64,000 bases of DNA, taken from positions 248,001-312,000 of the forward strand of contig CAWAGG010000006.1 in NCBI GenBank assembly GCA_963781595.1. Reading direction: 5' to 3'. The notes below the pieces were generated by a model, which saw nothing but the letters and a program-made list of their open reading frames with translations, made no database searches and was not told the origin of the DNA. The position numbers and the translations under genes were made by a program. Shown here one piece after another: positions 43,276 to 51,756 of this stretch (the stretch's first letter is position 1; each line of letters starts with the position of its first letter). This stretch comes from JBEDUK01 sp963781595. GTDB lineage: Bacteria; Actinomycetota; UBA4738.

Positions 43276-44403
43276 ATGAGCCTCTCGTTCGGGTTCCCAC
43301 GGATGCACATCGAACCGGGCGAACGGCGCGACTTCCTGCCGTGCCTGATGACGTACCTGGACCATGCGGGGTCCGGCCCCATCGTCCTGGAAGATGGCTA
43401 CGGCGAAGGGATGGGACTGGGCCCGGTCGACTACACCGCCGCGTCGACGAAGGTCCGCTTCGGGTCCCTCGACGCCGCGCTCGACCAGGATGTGATCGTG
43501 GTGCTGCGGTGCCCGACTGATGAGGCCGTGCGCCGGATCCGTCGCGGCGCGGTCCTCGTCTCGATGCTCCACTACGCGACCCGCCCCGAGCGGACCGAGC
43601 TCATCGCGACCCAACCGATCCATGCCGTGAGCCTCGACTCGATCACCGACGACCTGGGCCGGCGCCTCGTCGAGAACTTCGAGGCGACCGCCTGGAACGG
43701 CGTTCGCGAGGCGTTCCGCGAGCTGTCCCGGCTCTACGACCGGTTCCACCTGCCCGGACGCCGTCCGCTGCACGTCAGCGTGCTGGGAGCCGGGGCTGTC
43801 GGGGCGCACGCCGTCCGCGCGGCGACCCGCTACGGGGATCCGGCGCTCCGGGGCGTGATGGTCGAGGGCGGCGTGCCGGGCGTCGAGGTCACGGTCCTCG
43901 ACTTCGACCTCACCTGGAACGAGCCCTACATGCTCGACCGGCTCGAGCGCACGGACCTGCTCGTCGACGCGACCCAGCGGCCCGACCCGAGCCGTCCGGT
44001 GATCCCGAACGACTGGATCGCGGTGATGCCCCTGCACGCCGTGTTGCTGGATCTCTCCGCCGATCCCTACGACCTGGCCGCCGATCCGCCCAAGGTGAAG
44101 GGGATCGAAGGCATCCCGCACGGGAACCTCGAGGCCTGGTTGTTCCACCCCGACCACGCCGCGTACGACCTGCTGGACCCGAGGATCTGCAGCGAGCAGC
44201 GGCGCATGGCTCTGTCCTGCAACGCATGGCCCGGGTTGCAACCGCGCGAGTGCATGGGGGTGTACAGCCGCCAGATCCAACCGGTCCTGCAGATCCTCCT
44301 CGAGGCGCCGGTCGAACGCCTCGATGCGCGCGAGGGCCAGCCGTACGAGCGGGCGGTCGCCCGAGCCGAGGTGAGCAGATGGCGCGCTCCGAACCTCGCA
44401 TGA
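43276..44403 (+). CDS. AlaDH/PNT-family protein, first paralogue
   Basis: A 375-residue two-domain protein of the alanine dehydrogenase/PNT superfamily. The N-terminus is MSLSFGFPRMHIEPGERRDFLP. The Rossmann motif VSVLGAGAVGAHAVRAATRYG lies near residue 175. Compared with the next gene, the residue at the family's conserved N-terminal Lys position is Ile (MHIEPGERR versus MHKEPGERR), so catalysis may differ or be lost. ATG 43276 fits the GGAGGAGC RBS better than GTG 43267. It overlaps its paralogue by 25 nt; the two may form a heteromer (inference). The substrate is not identified. Confidence 0.8.
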   Translation: MSLSFGFPRMHIEPGERRDFLPCLMTYLDHAGSGPIVLEDGYGEGMGLGPVDYTAASTKVRFGSLDAALDQDVIVVLRCPTDEAVRRIRRGAVLVSMLHYATRPERTELIATQPIHAVSLDSITDDLGRRLVENFEATAWNGVREAFRELSRLYDRFHLPGRRPLHVSVLGAGAVGAHAVRAATRYGDPALRGVMVEGGVPGVEVTVLDFDLTWNEPYMLDRLERTDLLVDATQRPDPSRPVIPNDWIAVMPLHAVLLDLSADPYDLAADPPKVKGIEGIPHGNLEAWLFHPDHAAYDLLDPRICSEQRRMALSCNAWPGLQPRECMGVYSRQIQPVLQILLEAPVERLDAREGQPYERAVARAEVSRWRAPNLA

Positions 44404-45593
44404 CGTTCGGCCTGCCCCGCATGCACAAAGAGCCCGGTGAGCGGCGGGACTTCCTCCCGTCGCTCGTCGAGACGCTCGCCGCTATCGGCGTCGAGGTGCG
44501 CGTCGAGAGGGGCATCGGATCCGGGATGGGCTTCGTGGATCGCGACTACGCGTCCACGTCACCGGCCGTCCGGGTGGTCGACAACGCGGAGGCGTTCGCG
44601 CAGGACGTGGTGCTGACACTGCGGTCCCCGGAAGGGCGGTACGAGCTGCTCCGGCCGGGTTCGACCCTGATCTCGATGCTGCACTTCCCCACGCGGCCGG
44701 CGCGGGTCCAGCACCTCCTGCACCTGGGGATCCAGGCGGTCAGCCTCGATTCGATCGTGGATGACCAGGGCCGGCGGTTGGTCGAGAACTGCCGGGCGGT
44801 CGCGTGGAACGGGTTGGAGACCGCGTTCGGCGCCCTGGCCGAGACGTATCCGGAGATCGCGGACCCGTGCCGTGACCCCATCCGCGTCACGATCATGGGC
44901 GCCGGGGCGATCGGCAAGCACGCCGTCGAGGCGGCGACGAAGTACGGGAACCTGGAGCGCGGCGCGGCGTACGATCGGATGGAACTCCCCGGCGTGGAGG
45001 TGGTCACGATCGGGCGGAACCTGACCGGGCACGCCGGCTACATGCTGGAGCGCCTGGCGGTCACCGACGTCCTGGTCGACGCGACGCAGCGCACGGCCGC
45101 GACCGAGCCGCTCGTGCCGAACGCCTGGCTCGCCCGGCTACCCGAGCACGCGGTGATCTGCGACCTGGTCGTCGATCCGTACCTGCTCGACGCCGACCCC
45201 CCCACCGTCCGCGGGATCGAGGGCATCCCGCAGGGGAACCTCGACCGGTTCGTGTTCACGCCGAACGATCCCGAGTGGGACGGCACCGTCCCGCCGGAGA
45301 TCCCGTCATCCGAGCGCCGAACGGTCGTCTCCTGCTACTCGTGGCCCGGCGTACATCCCCGCGAGTGCATGGAGCTGTACGAGATCCAGCTGGACCCGCT
45401 CCTGCGCACCCTGGTGGGGAAGGGGGGGCTGGCGTCGGTGCGCCCCGACGGCGACTTCCACGAACGTGCGCTGCACCGCGCGAGCCTCGGCGCCTGGGTC
45501 GCCGCTCAGAGCTCCCGCCTGGCGGCGAACCGCACGCAGAGCAACAGCGCGACGGCGCCGCAGCCGACCGCCGAGAGCGCGGCGCGAACGTAG
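44379..45593 (+). CDS. AlaDH/PNT-family protein, second paralogue
   Basis: A 404-residue paralogue of the preceding gene, alignable along its length: MTFGLPRMHKEPGERRDFLPS with Lys present, STLISMLHFPTRPARVQHLL, AVSLDSIVDDQGRRLVEN, Rossmann GAGAIGKHAVEAATKYG, VLVDATQR and GIEGIPQGNLDRFVF. Members of this superfamily transfer hydride between NAD(P)H and amino or imino acids; this subgroup is not clearly assigned. ATG 44379 has GAGG upstream; ATG 44400 overlaps the previous stop. The final residues form a Ser/Ala/Thr tail whose DNA is antisense to the 3' end of the ABC permease gene (88-nt overlap). Confidence 0.82.
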   Translation: MARSEPRMTFGLPRMHKEPGERRDFLPSLVETLAAIGVEVRVERGIGSGMGFVDRDYASTSPAVRVVDNAEAFAQDVVLTLRSPEGRYELLRPGSTLISMLHFPTRPARVQHLLHLGIQAVSLDSIVDDQGRRLVENCRAVAWNGLETAFGALAETYPEIADPCRDPIRVTIMGAGAIGKHAVEAATKYGNLERGAAYDRMELPGVEVVTIGRNLTGHAGYMLERLAVTDVLVDATQRTAATEPLVPNAWLARLPEHAVICDLVVDPYLLDADPPTVRGIEGIPQGNLDRFVFTPNDPEWDGTVPPEIPSSERRTVVSCYSWPGVHPRECMELYEIQLDPLLRTLVGKGGLASVRPDGDFHERALHRASLGAWVAAQSSRLAANRTQSNSATAPQPTAESAART

Positions 45594-46309
45594 TCCGAGG
45601 CCGGCGCGCCGCGGACCAACGCGTCCAGCGCGCCGACCAGGGCGCTCGGCATCCACGGGCCGATCCCCCGGACCAGGCCCATGATCGGCATCGCGATCAG
45701 CACGACCAGCGAGAGCAGCACGGCGCCGAGCACGCCGCGGACCACCGCGGCCGAGAACGCGACGATCGCGACCGCGAAGGCGAGGTAGAGCGCGCCCAAC
45801 CCGATCCCGGCGAGCATCGCGCCGGCGCCGACGGGACCGATCAGCATGACGGTCTCGTACCACGCAGCCAGCGCACCGACGACGAACGCGGCGGCGGCGG
45901 CCATCGCGTTCACGCCGAACCGCGGCGCGACGATCTGCCACACGGACCCGACCCGCGTCCGCAGGAACGCCCCGATCTCCGGCTTCGCGTCGAAGGCGAG
46001 CGCGCCCGCCGCGATGACGACGACCACGATCAGCCCGATCTGCGACGCGTTCTTGACGAAGTTCGCGATCCCGTCGGCTGGGACGGCCGGAGGGATCGTC
46101 ACCTGGAGGCCGCCGCCCCCGAGGCGCTTCAGCAGGACGTTCGCGTAGCGTGCGACGGGCGGGCCGGCCAGGCCGAAGAACAGGTACACGGCGAGGAGCG
46201 CGATCCAGCGTCTGGTCCTGAGCAGGCGGAGCCACTCGAGCCGCCAGAGCGTCATCGGGCGCGGAGCCGCCGCCTGGCGGGTGCCGCCGGGTGCGGTCCG
46301 GGCGCTCAC
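45506..46309 (-). CDS. ABC-2 type transporter permease
   Basis: A 267-residue membrane protein with six hydrophobic segments (for example RRWIALLAVYLFFGLAGP, QIGLIVVVVIAAGALAF and GAVLLSLVVLIAMPIMGLV). The cytoplasmic start RLEWLRLLRTRRW is common in ABC-2 permeases. GTG at 46309 overlaps the stop of the ATPase gene in GTGA, so the two are coupled. Its 3' end overlaps the convergent AlaDH-like gene by 88 nt. The exported substrate is unknown. Confidence 0.85.
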   Translation of the reverse strand: MSARTAPGGTRQAAAPRPMTLWRLEWLRLLRTRRWIALLAVYLFFGLAGPPVARYANVLLKRLGGGGLQVTIPPAVPADGIANFVKNASQIGLIVVVVIAAGALAFDAKPEIGAFLRTRVGSVWQIVAPRFGVNAMAAAAAFVVGALAAWYETVMLIGPVGAGAMLAGIGLGALYLAFAVAIVAFSAAVVRGVLGAVLLSLVVLIAMPIMGLVRGIGPWMPSALVGALDALVRGAPASDYVRAALSAVGCGAVALLLCVRFAARREL

Positions 46310-47202
46310 GAGGTCAGATCCAGGAAGACGCGCTCCAGGTCGGCGGCCTCGGGCTCGACGCTGACGACCCGCGCGCCGGTGGCGGCCAGCACGCGGACCA
46401 GGTCGCGTTCGGCCTCATCGACCGAGCGGACGGCGACCCGCAGATCCCCTCGGCCGTCCGCCGGCGACACCGACGCCACCCACGGTTCGGCGCGCAGCGC
46501 GGCCGCGACGCGGTCGGCGCCGTCCCGGACGCGGATGCGGTACCCGGGCGCCGCGCTCCCGTTCAGCAGGCCGTCCATCGAGCCCTGGTACAGGAGGCGT
46601 CCTTCCCGCAACACGCCGACCGTGTCGCAGACGCGCTCGACGTCGGCCAGTATGTGGCTGGAGAACAGCACGGTCGCCCTTCGCCCGAGGCGCGCGACCA
46701 GATCCAGGACGTCGTGCCGGCCGGCGGGGTCGAGCGCGGCCGACGGTTCGTCCAGGACCAGCAGGTCCGGCTCACCGACGACGGTCGCCGCCAGGCCGAG
46801 GCGCTGGAGCATCCCGCGTGAGAAGCCACCGACCCGTCGCTCGGCGGCGTCCCGCAGGCCGGCTTCCTCCAAGGCTTCGTCGGCACGTTCGGCCGGCAGC
46901 TGCGGCGTGACCAACATCCTCGCCAGGTCGACGACCTCGCGGGCCGTGAGCCACGGGTCGAATTGCGGCGTGTCCGGGAGCACGGCGACCTTCCGCTTCT
47001 CGACCACCACGTCGATCCGGCCCGACGTGGCGCTCCGAAGGCCTGCGATGATCCCGAGGAGCGTCGTCTTGCCCGCTCCGTTCGGTCCCACCAGCCCGTA
47101 GACGCTCCCGGCCGGCACCTCGAGGTCGACGCCCGCGAGCGCGACGTGCGAGCCGTACTCCTTGCGGAGCGCCGTCGCGCGCACGACCGCATCGGCCGTC
47201 AC
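46306..47202 (-). CDS. ABC transporter ATP-binding protein
   Basis: A 298-residue DrrA/CcmA-type ATPase. Walker A VGPNGAGKTTLL, Q-loop region LPDTPQFDPWLTAREV, signature VGGFSRGMLQRLGLA, Walker B DLLVLDEPSAALDP and H-loop VLFSSHILADVERV. The C-terminal 70 residues are the usual regulatory domain of ABC-2 exporters. GTG at 47202 overlaps the stop of the small membrane gene upstream (GTGA); it is coupled to the permease downstream. Confidence 0.93.
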   Translation of the reverse strand: MTADAVVRATALRKEYGSHVALAGVDLEVPAGSVYGLVGPNGAGKTTLLGIIAGLRSATSGRIDVVVEKRKVAVLPDTPQFDPWLTAREVVDLARMLVTPQLPAERADEALEEAGLRDAAERRVGGFSRGMLQRLGLAATVVGEPDLLVLDEPSAALDPAGRHDVLDLVARLGRRATVLFSSHILADVERVCDTVGVLREGRLLYQGSMDGLLNGSAAPGYRIRVRDGADRVAAALRAEPWVASVSPADGRGDLRVAVRSVDEAERDLVRVLAATGARVVSVEPEAADLERVFLDLTS

Positions 47203-47381
47203 GAGCGTTCGCGGCCCACCAGGAGGTACACGATCCCGCCGAGCGGGATCGACAGGGCCACGATGAGGGCCCACGCCCATCTCGGGAGGCCCTTGACCTC
47301 GTTGCGGGCGATGTCGATCCAGCAGTAGACGACGAACGCCAGGCACAGGATCACGATCGGGGCGAGCGCGGCCCAGTTCAC
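47199..47381 (-). CDS. PLDc_N-type small membrane protein
   Basis: A 60-residue protein with two transmembrane helices (PIVILCLAFVVYCWIDIAR and WALIVALSIPLGGIVYLLVG) joined by NEVKGLPRWAW, the PLDc_N domain pattern. First gene of the ABC exporter operon and translationally coupled to the ATPase; such proteins often precede ABC-2 systems in Actinomycetota. Function unknown. Confidence 0.85.
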   Translation of the reverse strand: MNWAALAPIVILCLAFVVYCWIDIARNEVKGLPRWAWALIVALSIPLGGIVYLLVGRERS

Positions 47382-47537
47382 GACCGGACGTTACAACTCC
47401 TCGCGGCGCGGGTACGCATCGGCGGGCCCAACCGGAACGGTCGGCCCCTCCGACGGGGGCGACCTGGCCCCACCGCGTGGCCACGGTCCTCGACACGATG
47501 GCATCGGAGGGGATCGAGCGGAGGAGGTTCGTTGGCT

Positions 47538-48941
47538 GTGGGTACGATGCGCAGCGCGAGTGGCCCGGACCGGCTCAGCCGGCAGGACAGCGTCAACCTC
47601 CGCGTCGAGGACCGCGGCCTGCCGTTGCACGTCGGCGCCCTGCTGATCGTGGACGGCGCACCGCTGTGCGATCCGGACGGGTCGTTCCGGCTGGACGCGG
47701 CGCGACGTCGCATCGAGCAGCGGCTCCATCTCGCGCCGCGCTTGCGGCAGGTGGTACGCGACGCGCCACCTGGCCTCGGCCCGCCGTTCTGGGTCGACGA
47801 TCCGGGCTTCGACGTCCGCGACCACGTCCACGAGCGCGCGCTCTCGCCGCCAGCGGACGACGGGGCGCTCGAAGCGACCTGCGTCGAGCTCAACGAGCCT
47901 CCGCTCGACCGGTCGCGTCCACTCTGGGAGCTGTGGTTCCTGACCGGCCTGGCCGGCGGCAGGATCGGCGTGCTGATCCGACTCCATCATGTGATCGCCG
48001 ACGGCGTCGCTTCGGTCGCGATGCTTGGCTCGCTGTTCGATCCGGCGCGGAGCGCGCCGTCGACGCCCGCGCCGCGGTGGCTCCCCATCCCCGCGCCCAC
48101 CGTCGAGGCCCTGGCCGCCGACGAGGTCGAACGGCGCCGCGCCGCGCGGCGGGCGGTGCTGTGCGCGCTGACGCATCCGGCGGGGTGGCTCCGGCGCGGC
48201 GCGCTCACGGTCGGGCTCCTCCGAGAGCTCATCGGCGACGGTCGGGCGCCTCTGACGTCGTTGAACCGGCCGGTCGGGAGACATCGACGGCTCCTCCTGA
48301 CGCGATGGGACCTCGAGCGGGCGAAGGCAGCAGCGCACGCGCACGGCGGGACGGTCAACGACGTCGTCCTGGCGGCCGTGACGGGCGGCGCGCGAGAGCT
48401 CCTCCGCGTCCGCGGCGAGCTGGCCCCGGGCATGGTGCTGCGTGCGTCCGTGCCCGTGTCGATCCGGCGGCCGGAAGACCCCTCGGCGCTGGGCAACCGG
48501 GTCGGGATCATGGTCACGCCCCTCCCGGTCGGCGAGCCGGATCCGATCCGGCGCCTCGAGACGATCGTGCGGGCGACCGCGGCCCGGAAGCGGCGCCCCC
48601 GTCCGGCCATCGGCTGGGACCTCGGCTGGCCGATCGTGCAGCGTCTGATGCTCCGGCTGATGGATCACCAGCGACTGGTCAACCTCTTCGTCAGCAACGT
48701 GATCGGGCCGCCGGCGCCTCGATACTTCGCCGGCGCCCGGATCGACGAGCTGTTCCAGGTGGGGGTGCTGCAGGGGAACGTCACGGTCGGCGTCGGTGTC
48801 CTCTCCTATGCCGGCCGGCTCAACGCCAGCGTCCTCGGTGACGCCGCCACGTGCCCGGACCTCGGCGCGTTCGTCCGCGGGATGGAGCTGGCGATGGAGG
48901 GACTCGGGGCCGGCGCGGCCGCTGTAGAGCGCACGCGCTGA
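47538..48941 (+). CDS. Wax ester synthase / diacylglycerol acyltransferase
   Basis: A 467-residue WS/DGAT protein that makes wax esters or triacylglycerol from acyl-CoA. The catalytic HHxxxDG motif is present as LHHVIADG (about residue 150), followed by PLTSLNRPVGRHRR and NDVVLAAVTGGAR. GTG at 47538 lies 10 nt after AGGAGG; TTG 47532 and ATG 47547 are less well spaced alternatives. Divergent from the ABC operon. Supports neutral-lipid storage, as in many actinobacteria. Confidence 0.92.
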   Translation: MGTMRSASGPDRLSRQDSVNLRVEDRGLPLHVGALLIVDGAPLCDPDGSFRLDAARRRIEQRLHLAPRLRQVVRDAPPGLGPPFWVDDPGFDVRDHVHERALSPPADDGALEATCVELNEPPLDRSRPLWELWFLTGLAGGRIGVLIRLHHVIADGVASVAMLGSLFDPARSAPSTPAPRWLPIPAPTVEALAADEVERRRAARRAVLCALTHPAGWLRRGALTVGLLRELIGDGRAPLTSLNRPVGRHRRLLLTRWDLERAKAAAHAHGGTVNDVVLAAVTGGARELLRVRGELAPGMVLRASVPVSIRRPEDPSALGNRVGIMVTPLPVGEPDPIRRLETIVRATAARKRRPRPAIGWDLGWPIVQRLMLRLMDHQRLVNLFVSNVIGPPAPRYFAGARIDELFQVGVLQGNVTVGVGVLSYAGRLNASVLGDAATCPDLGAFVRGMELAMEGLGAGAAAVERTR

Positions 48942-48989
48942 GCGTGCCGGCGACCGCGCTCCTGCGCCGGATCCGCTCGCGTGACGCGG

Positions 48990-49457
48990 TCACGCGGCGA
49001 GGTCGCGACGGCCGTGGGGTGCGATCGGTTCGGCCGTCGCTTCGCCGTCCGTCCTGACGCGGTCACGGTCCGCGTGCAGCCATGCATGGATCTGGCCGTG
49101 TGTTCCGGCGAAGACCTGTGGCGGTCCGTACAGGACCAGGATCGCGAGGGCGAACGCGACGGACCACACGAGCAGCAACGCCCCCAGAACGAACATCAGG
49201 ACGACGCTCCCGGCGAGGTTCGCCGGCATGAGCATCAGGGTCGCCCGGTACGCCCACCGGGCCCCGGCCCCGAGCGCGATCCCGACCACCAGCTCGATGC
49301 TCCCGATCACGAGGGCCGCCTGGAGTCCGGCACCCGACTCGCCCGTCGCGAGGCGAGAGACGCTCCCCAGCACGAGGAGCACGCCGGCCGCGTCGAGCAA
49401 CCAGCCTAAGGAGATCAACGCGAACGGCTGTTCCTCAGGTTCACGGTCGTCGGTCAT
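48990..49457 (-). CDS. Four-helix membrane protein, unknown
   Basis: A 155-residue protein with four hydrophobic helices (ALISLGWLLDAAGVLLVLGSV, ALVIGSIELVVGIALGAGA, LAGSVVLMFVLGALLLVWS and AFALAILVLYG). A charged cytoplasmic N-terminus (MTDDREPEEQ) and a His/Arg/Asp-rich tail flank them. ATG 49457 is preceded by AGAGGTGACG. No family recognised. Convergent with the WS/DGAT gene. Confidence 0.7.
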   Translation of the reverse strand: MTDDREPEEQPFALISLGWLLDAAGVLLVLGSVSRLATGESGAGLQAALVIGSIELVVGIALGAGARWAYRATLMLMPANLAGSVVLMFVLGALLLVWSVAFALAILVLYGPPQVFAGTHGQIHAWLHADRDRVRTDGEATAEPIAPHGRRDLAA

Positions 49458-49563
49458 CTTCGTCACCTCTGTATCGAGCATCTCGCGAGGTGACGTCGGC
49501 GACAGAGGCGAGGGTCCCTGATCCTGCGGGCGTTCGGCTCGGCGACCGGTCCGCGAGCGTCGC

Positions 49564-49932
49564 CTACTTCTCTACCTCGGTCAACAGATCGCGGATCGAG
49601 ACCATGCCCAGCACCTCGTCGCCGACCATCACGGGGAGATGCCGAACGCCGAGTCCGAGCATCCGGTCCGCCGCCTCGCGGAGCGAGCTCTCGGGCGAGA
49701 TCCAGACGGGGTCGGGAGTCATGTAGGCGGAGACCGGCGTCTCCTGCGGATCGACGCCATCGGCGACGGCACGGACCACGTCGCGCTCCGTGAGGATCCC
49801 CACGAGGCGACCGCCGTCGAAGACGGGGAGGGCGCTGACCTCGTTGTACTGCATCGAACCCGCCGCATCGCCGACCGACTCGTCGATCCGGACCGTGAAG
49901 ACCTCCGGGCGGTACATCGCTTCGACGTTCAT
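49564..49932 (-). CDS. CBS-domain pair protein
   Basis: A 122-residue free-standing CBS pair: domain 1 at about 5-60 (RPEVFTVRIDESVGDAAGSM to GILTERDVVRAV), domain 2 at 70-120 (YMTPDPVWISPESSLREAADRML to GMVSIRDLL). Adenine-nucleotide sensing is the usual role. ATG 49932 has GGGAGG just upstream. Confidence 0.9.
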   Translation of the reverse strand: MNVEAMYRPEVFTVRIDESVGDAAGSMQYNEVSALPVFDGGRLVGILTERDVVRAVADGVDPQETPVSAYMTPDPVWISPESSLREAADRMLGLGVRHLPVMVGDEVLGMVSIRDLLTEVEK

Positions 49933-50173
49933 CCTGCCTCCCATCGTCCTTTCGCGCCCGGCGATGGCGGGCGCCGATCCGAACGTAGGCAGGTGGGGGT
50001 TCGAGCACGGGGGCCGGTCGGCCATGACCGATCGGGCCGGAGGGCCCGGCAGGTCCGCGCGGCGGGCTCTCGTTCACGCGACCCTGGCCCCCGTTGGTCA
50101 CGCCGACCCCGGGACGACCGCCCCTACCCGCGCCGGTCGCCCGGTGCGAGCCTCGGGTACGGAGGTGAGCGAG

Positions 50174-50395
50174 ATGATGTTCCTCGGGATGCCGATCCCG
50201 TTCCCCACGAACGTCACGCCGGCGACCCAGACGGCTTCTGGCTGGTGGCTGTTCGCGGTGATCGCGATCATGGTCGTGGCCGTGGCCGTGCTGATGACGA
50301 TCGCCGTCGTCACGGGCAAGCGCAGCGAAGGCACGACGCCGCACGAGGCTCATGGGGTCGACGAGACCGACGTCACCATTCGGCACGCCGCCTGA
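50174..50395 (+). CDS. Small single-helix membrane protein, unknown
   Basis: A 73-residue protein with one long transmembrane helix (WWLFAVIAIMVVAVAVLMTIAVV) after a short Pro/Thr-rich N-terminus, and an acidic/His tail ending VTIRHAA. ATG follows GGAGGTGAGCGAG. It lies divergent from the CBS gene at 49.6-49.9 kb. No family recognised. Confidence 0.65.
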   Translation: MMFLGMPIPFPTNVTPATQTASGWWLFAVIAIMVVAVAVLMTIAVVTGKRSEGTTPHEAHGVDETDVTIRHAA

Positions 50396-50548
50396 AGCGC
50401 AGAGCCGCAGGGCACCGTTCGATCCCGGCGACCTTCGTCCACGGTGTGGGCCGCCGGCCCTGTGGCGTACGCGCTTCTCCGGAAGGGCTCGCACCCGAGC
50501 AGCACGGCCGAGGCTCCGGCGCCGGGCCGCGCCAGGACGGCGAACGGA

Positions 50549-51262
50549 TCAGATGCGCAAGCTCCGCGGAAGGACGTCCCACGGGGCCCCGTGCTGGGGT
50601 CGGACCGAGGCATCGTCGAGCCGATACGTGAGCATGTCGCGGACCCCGACGACCCCATCCACGCCCTGCACCAAACCCACCAGGATCGAGCACAACGACC
50701 GCCGCTCGAGCTCGCCGCGGAGGGTGACGACGCCCTCGTGAACCGAGACCCCGACGGTGTCCGGTTCGATCCACAGGGTGCCCCCGACCACTCCCTCGAG
50801 CACCTCGCGCCTGATCTCCTCGTCGTCGCGGAGGAACACATGCAGGAGGTCGCGCCGGCTGACGATGCCGAGCACCGCACCGTCCTCGTCGACGACCGGC
50901 AACCGCTTGACCCCGCGCCGGTGCATGATCCTGGCGGCCTCGCCGACGGACGCGCGTGGCGATACGGCGATCGCCGGCGCGGTCATGAGGGCGCCGGCCG
51001 CCGTCGCGTCCGCCTTGGCCCGCTCCTGTCGCTGACGGCGTCCCTCGAACGATCGGCGATGGACCTCGGCGTCCGGTTCGCGCCCCTCCTTGAGGAGCAG
51101 ATCCGCCTCGGAGACGACGCCCAGCAGGCGTCCGCGCTCGTCGACGACCGGCAGCGCACTCACCCGGTAATCGTCCATCAGCCGAACGATCTCCTTGAAG
51201 GGAGCGTCGTCCCGGACGGTCACGACCGTCCTCGTCATGACGTCATCGACCAGCCGACCCAT
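50549..51262 (-). CDS. CBS pair plus BON domain protein
   Basis: A 237-residue protein with two CBS motifs: about 5-60 (VDDVMTRTVVTVRDDAPFKEIVRLM to VVSEADLLL) and 95-150 (ALMTAPAIAVSPRASVGEAARIM to GIVSRRDLLHVF). A C-terminal BON domain follows (about 160-225, LWIEPDTVGVSVHEGVVTLRGELE). CBS-BON proteins occur in many actinobacteria and are thought to sense nucleotides; their targets are not known. ATG 51262 is preceded by AAGGGAG. Confidence 0.92.
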   Translation of the reverse strand: MGRLVDDVMTRTVVTVRDDAPFKEIVRLMDDYRVSALPVVDERGRLLGVVSEADLLLKEGREPDAEVHRRSFEGRRQRQERAKADATAAGALMTAPAIAVSPRASVGEAARIMHRRGVKRLPVVDEDGAVLGIVSRRDLLHVFLRDDEEIRREVLEGVVGGTLWIEPDTVGVSVHEGVVTLRGELERRSLCSILVGLVQGVDGVVGVRDMLTYRLDDASVRPQHGAPWDVLPRSLRI

Positions 51263-51473
51263 CGCGATCTCCCTTCGTGTCGTCCTCGACCATGCTGCGC
51301 TCACGAAGGGACCGGTGCGCAGGCCGGATGCCTCTCGCCCCGTGGACCCTTCGGACCGTCCGCCTCTTCGCCGTCCTGAGGGCCCGGCGGGAGCAGGACC
51401 AGTGGCCGTGAGGCGCCTCGCGCTCCGGTCGGAGCATCTGGGGAGAACGCGGGCGCGATCACGGAAGGAGGGG

Positions 51474-51656
51474 ATGGCGGTGCGATCGGTCGGGATCCGG
51501 ACGATCGGCGCCGCCCTGGTGGTGGTCGCGACCTCGATCGACCTCCGGTACCTGATCCGGGTAACGGAGCCGGCGGTCCGGGTCACCTACGAACTGAGGG
51601 AGGTCGGGGGCGGCTTCTCGCTGCAAGACGCTCCCGCGCCCATCACGGGCGGCTGA
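51474..51656 (+). CDS. Small protein, unknown
   Basis: A 60-residue frame beginning MAVRSVGIRTIGAALVVVATSIDL with GGAAGGAGGGG directly upstream, and followed by a strong hairpin. The hydrophobic stretch at residues 10-26 could be a membrane anchor or signal. No family recognised; it is supported by the RBS and the terminator. Confidence 0.5.
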   Translation: MAVRSVGIRTIGAALVVVATSIDLRYLIRVTEPAVRVTYELREVGGGFSLQDAPAPITGG

Positions 51657-51685
51657 TCCCTCCGCGTACGAGCACCCCCCTCACA

Positions 51686-51720
51686 GGAACGGGCGGCGGT
51701 CCCTCCCCGCCGCCCGTTCC
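51686..51720. terminator. Perfect 14-bp terminator hairpin between convergent genes
   Basis: GGAACGGGCGGCGG and its exact reverse complement flank the loop TCCCTCC. It lies between the small gene ending 51656 and the DUF2207 gene ending 51757 on the other strand, so it probably terminates both. Confidence 0.8.
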
Positions 51721-51756
51721 ATCTCTACCAGCGGGAGCCGCCCGCTCCACGTCCCG

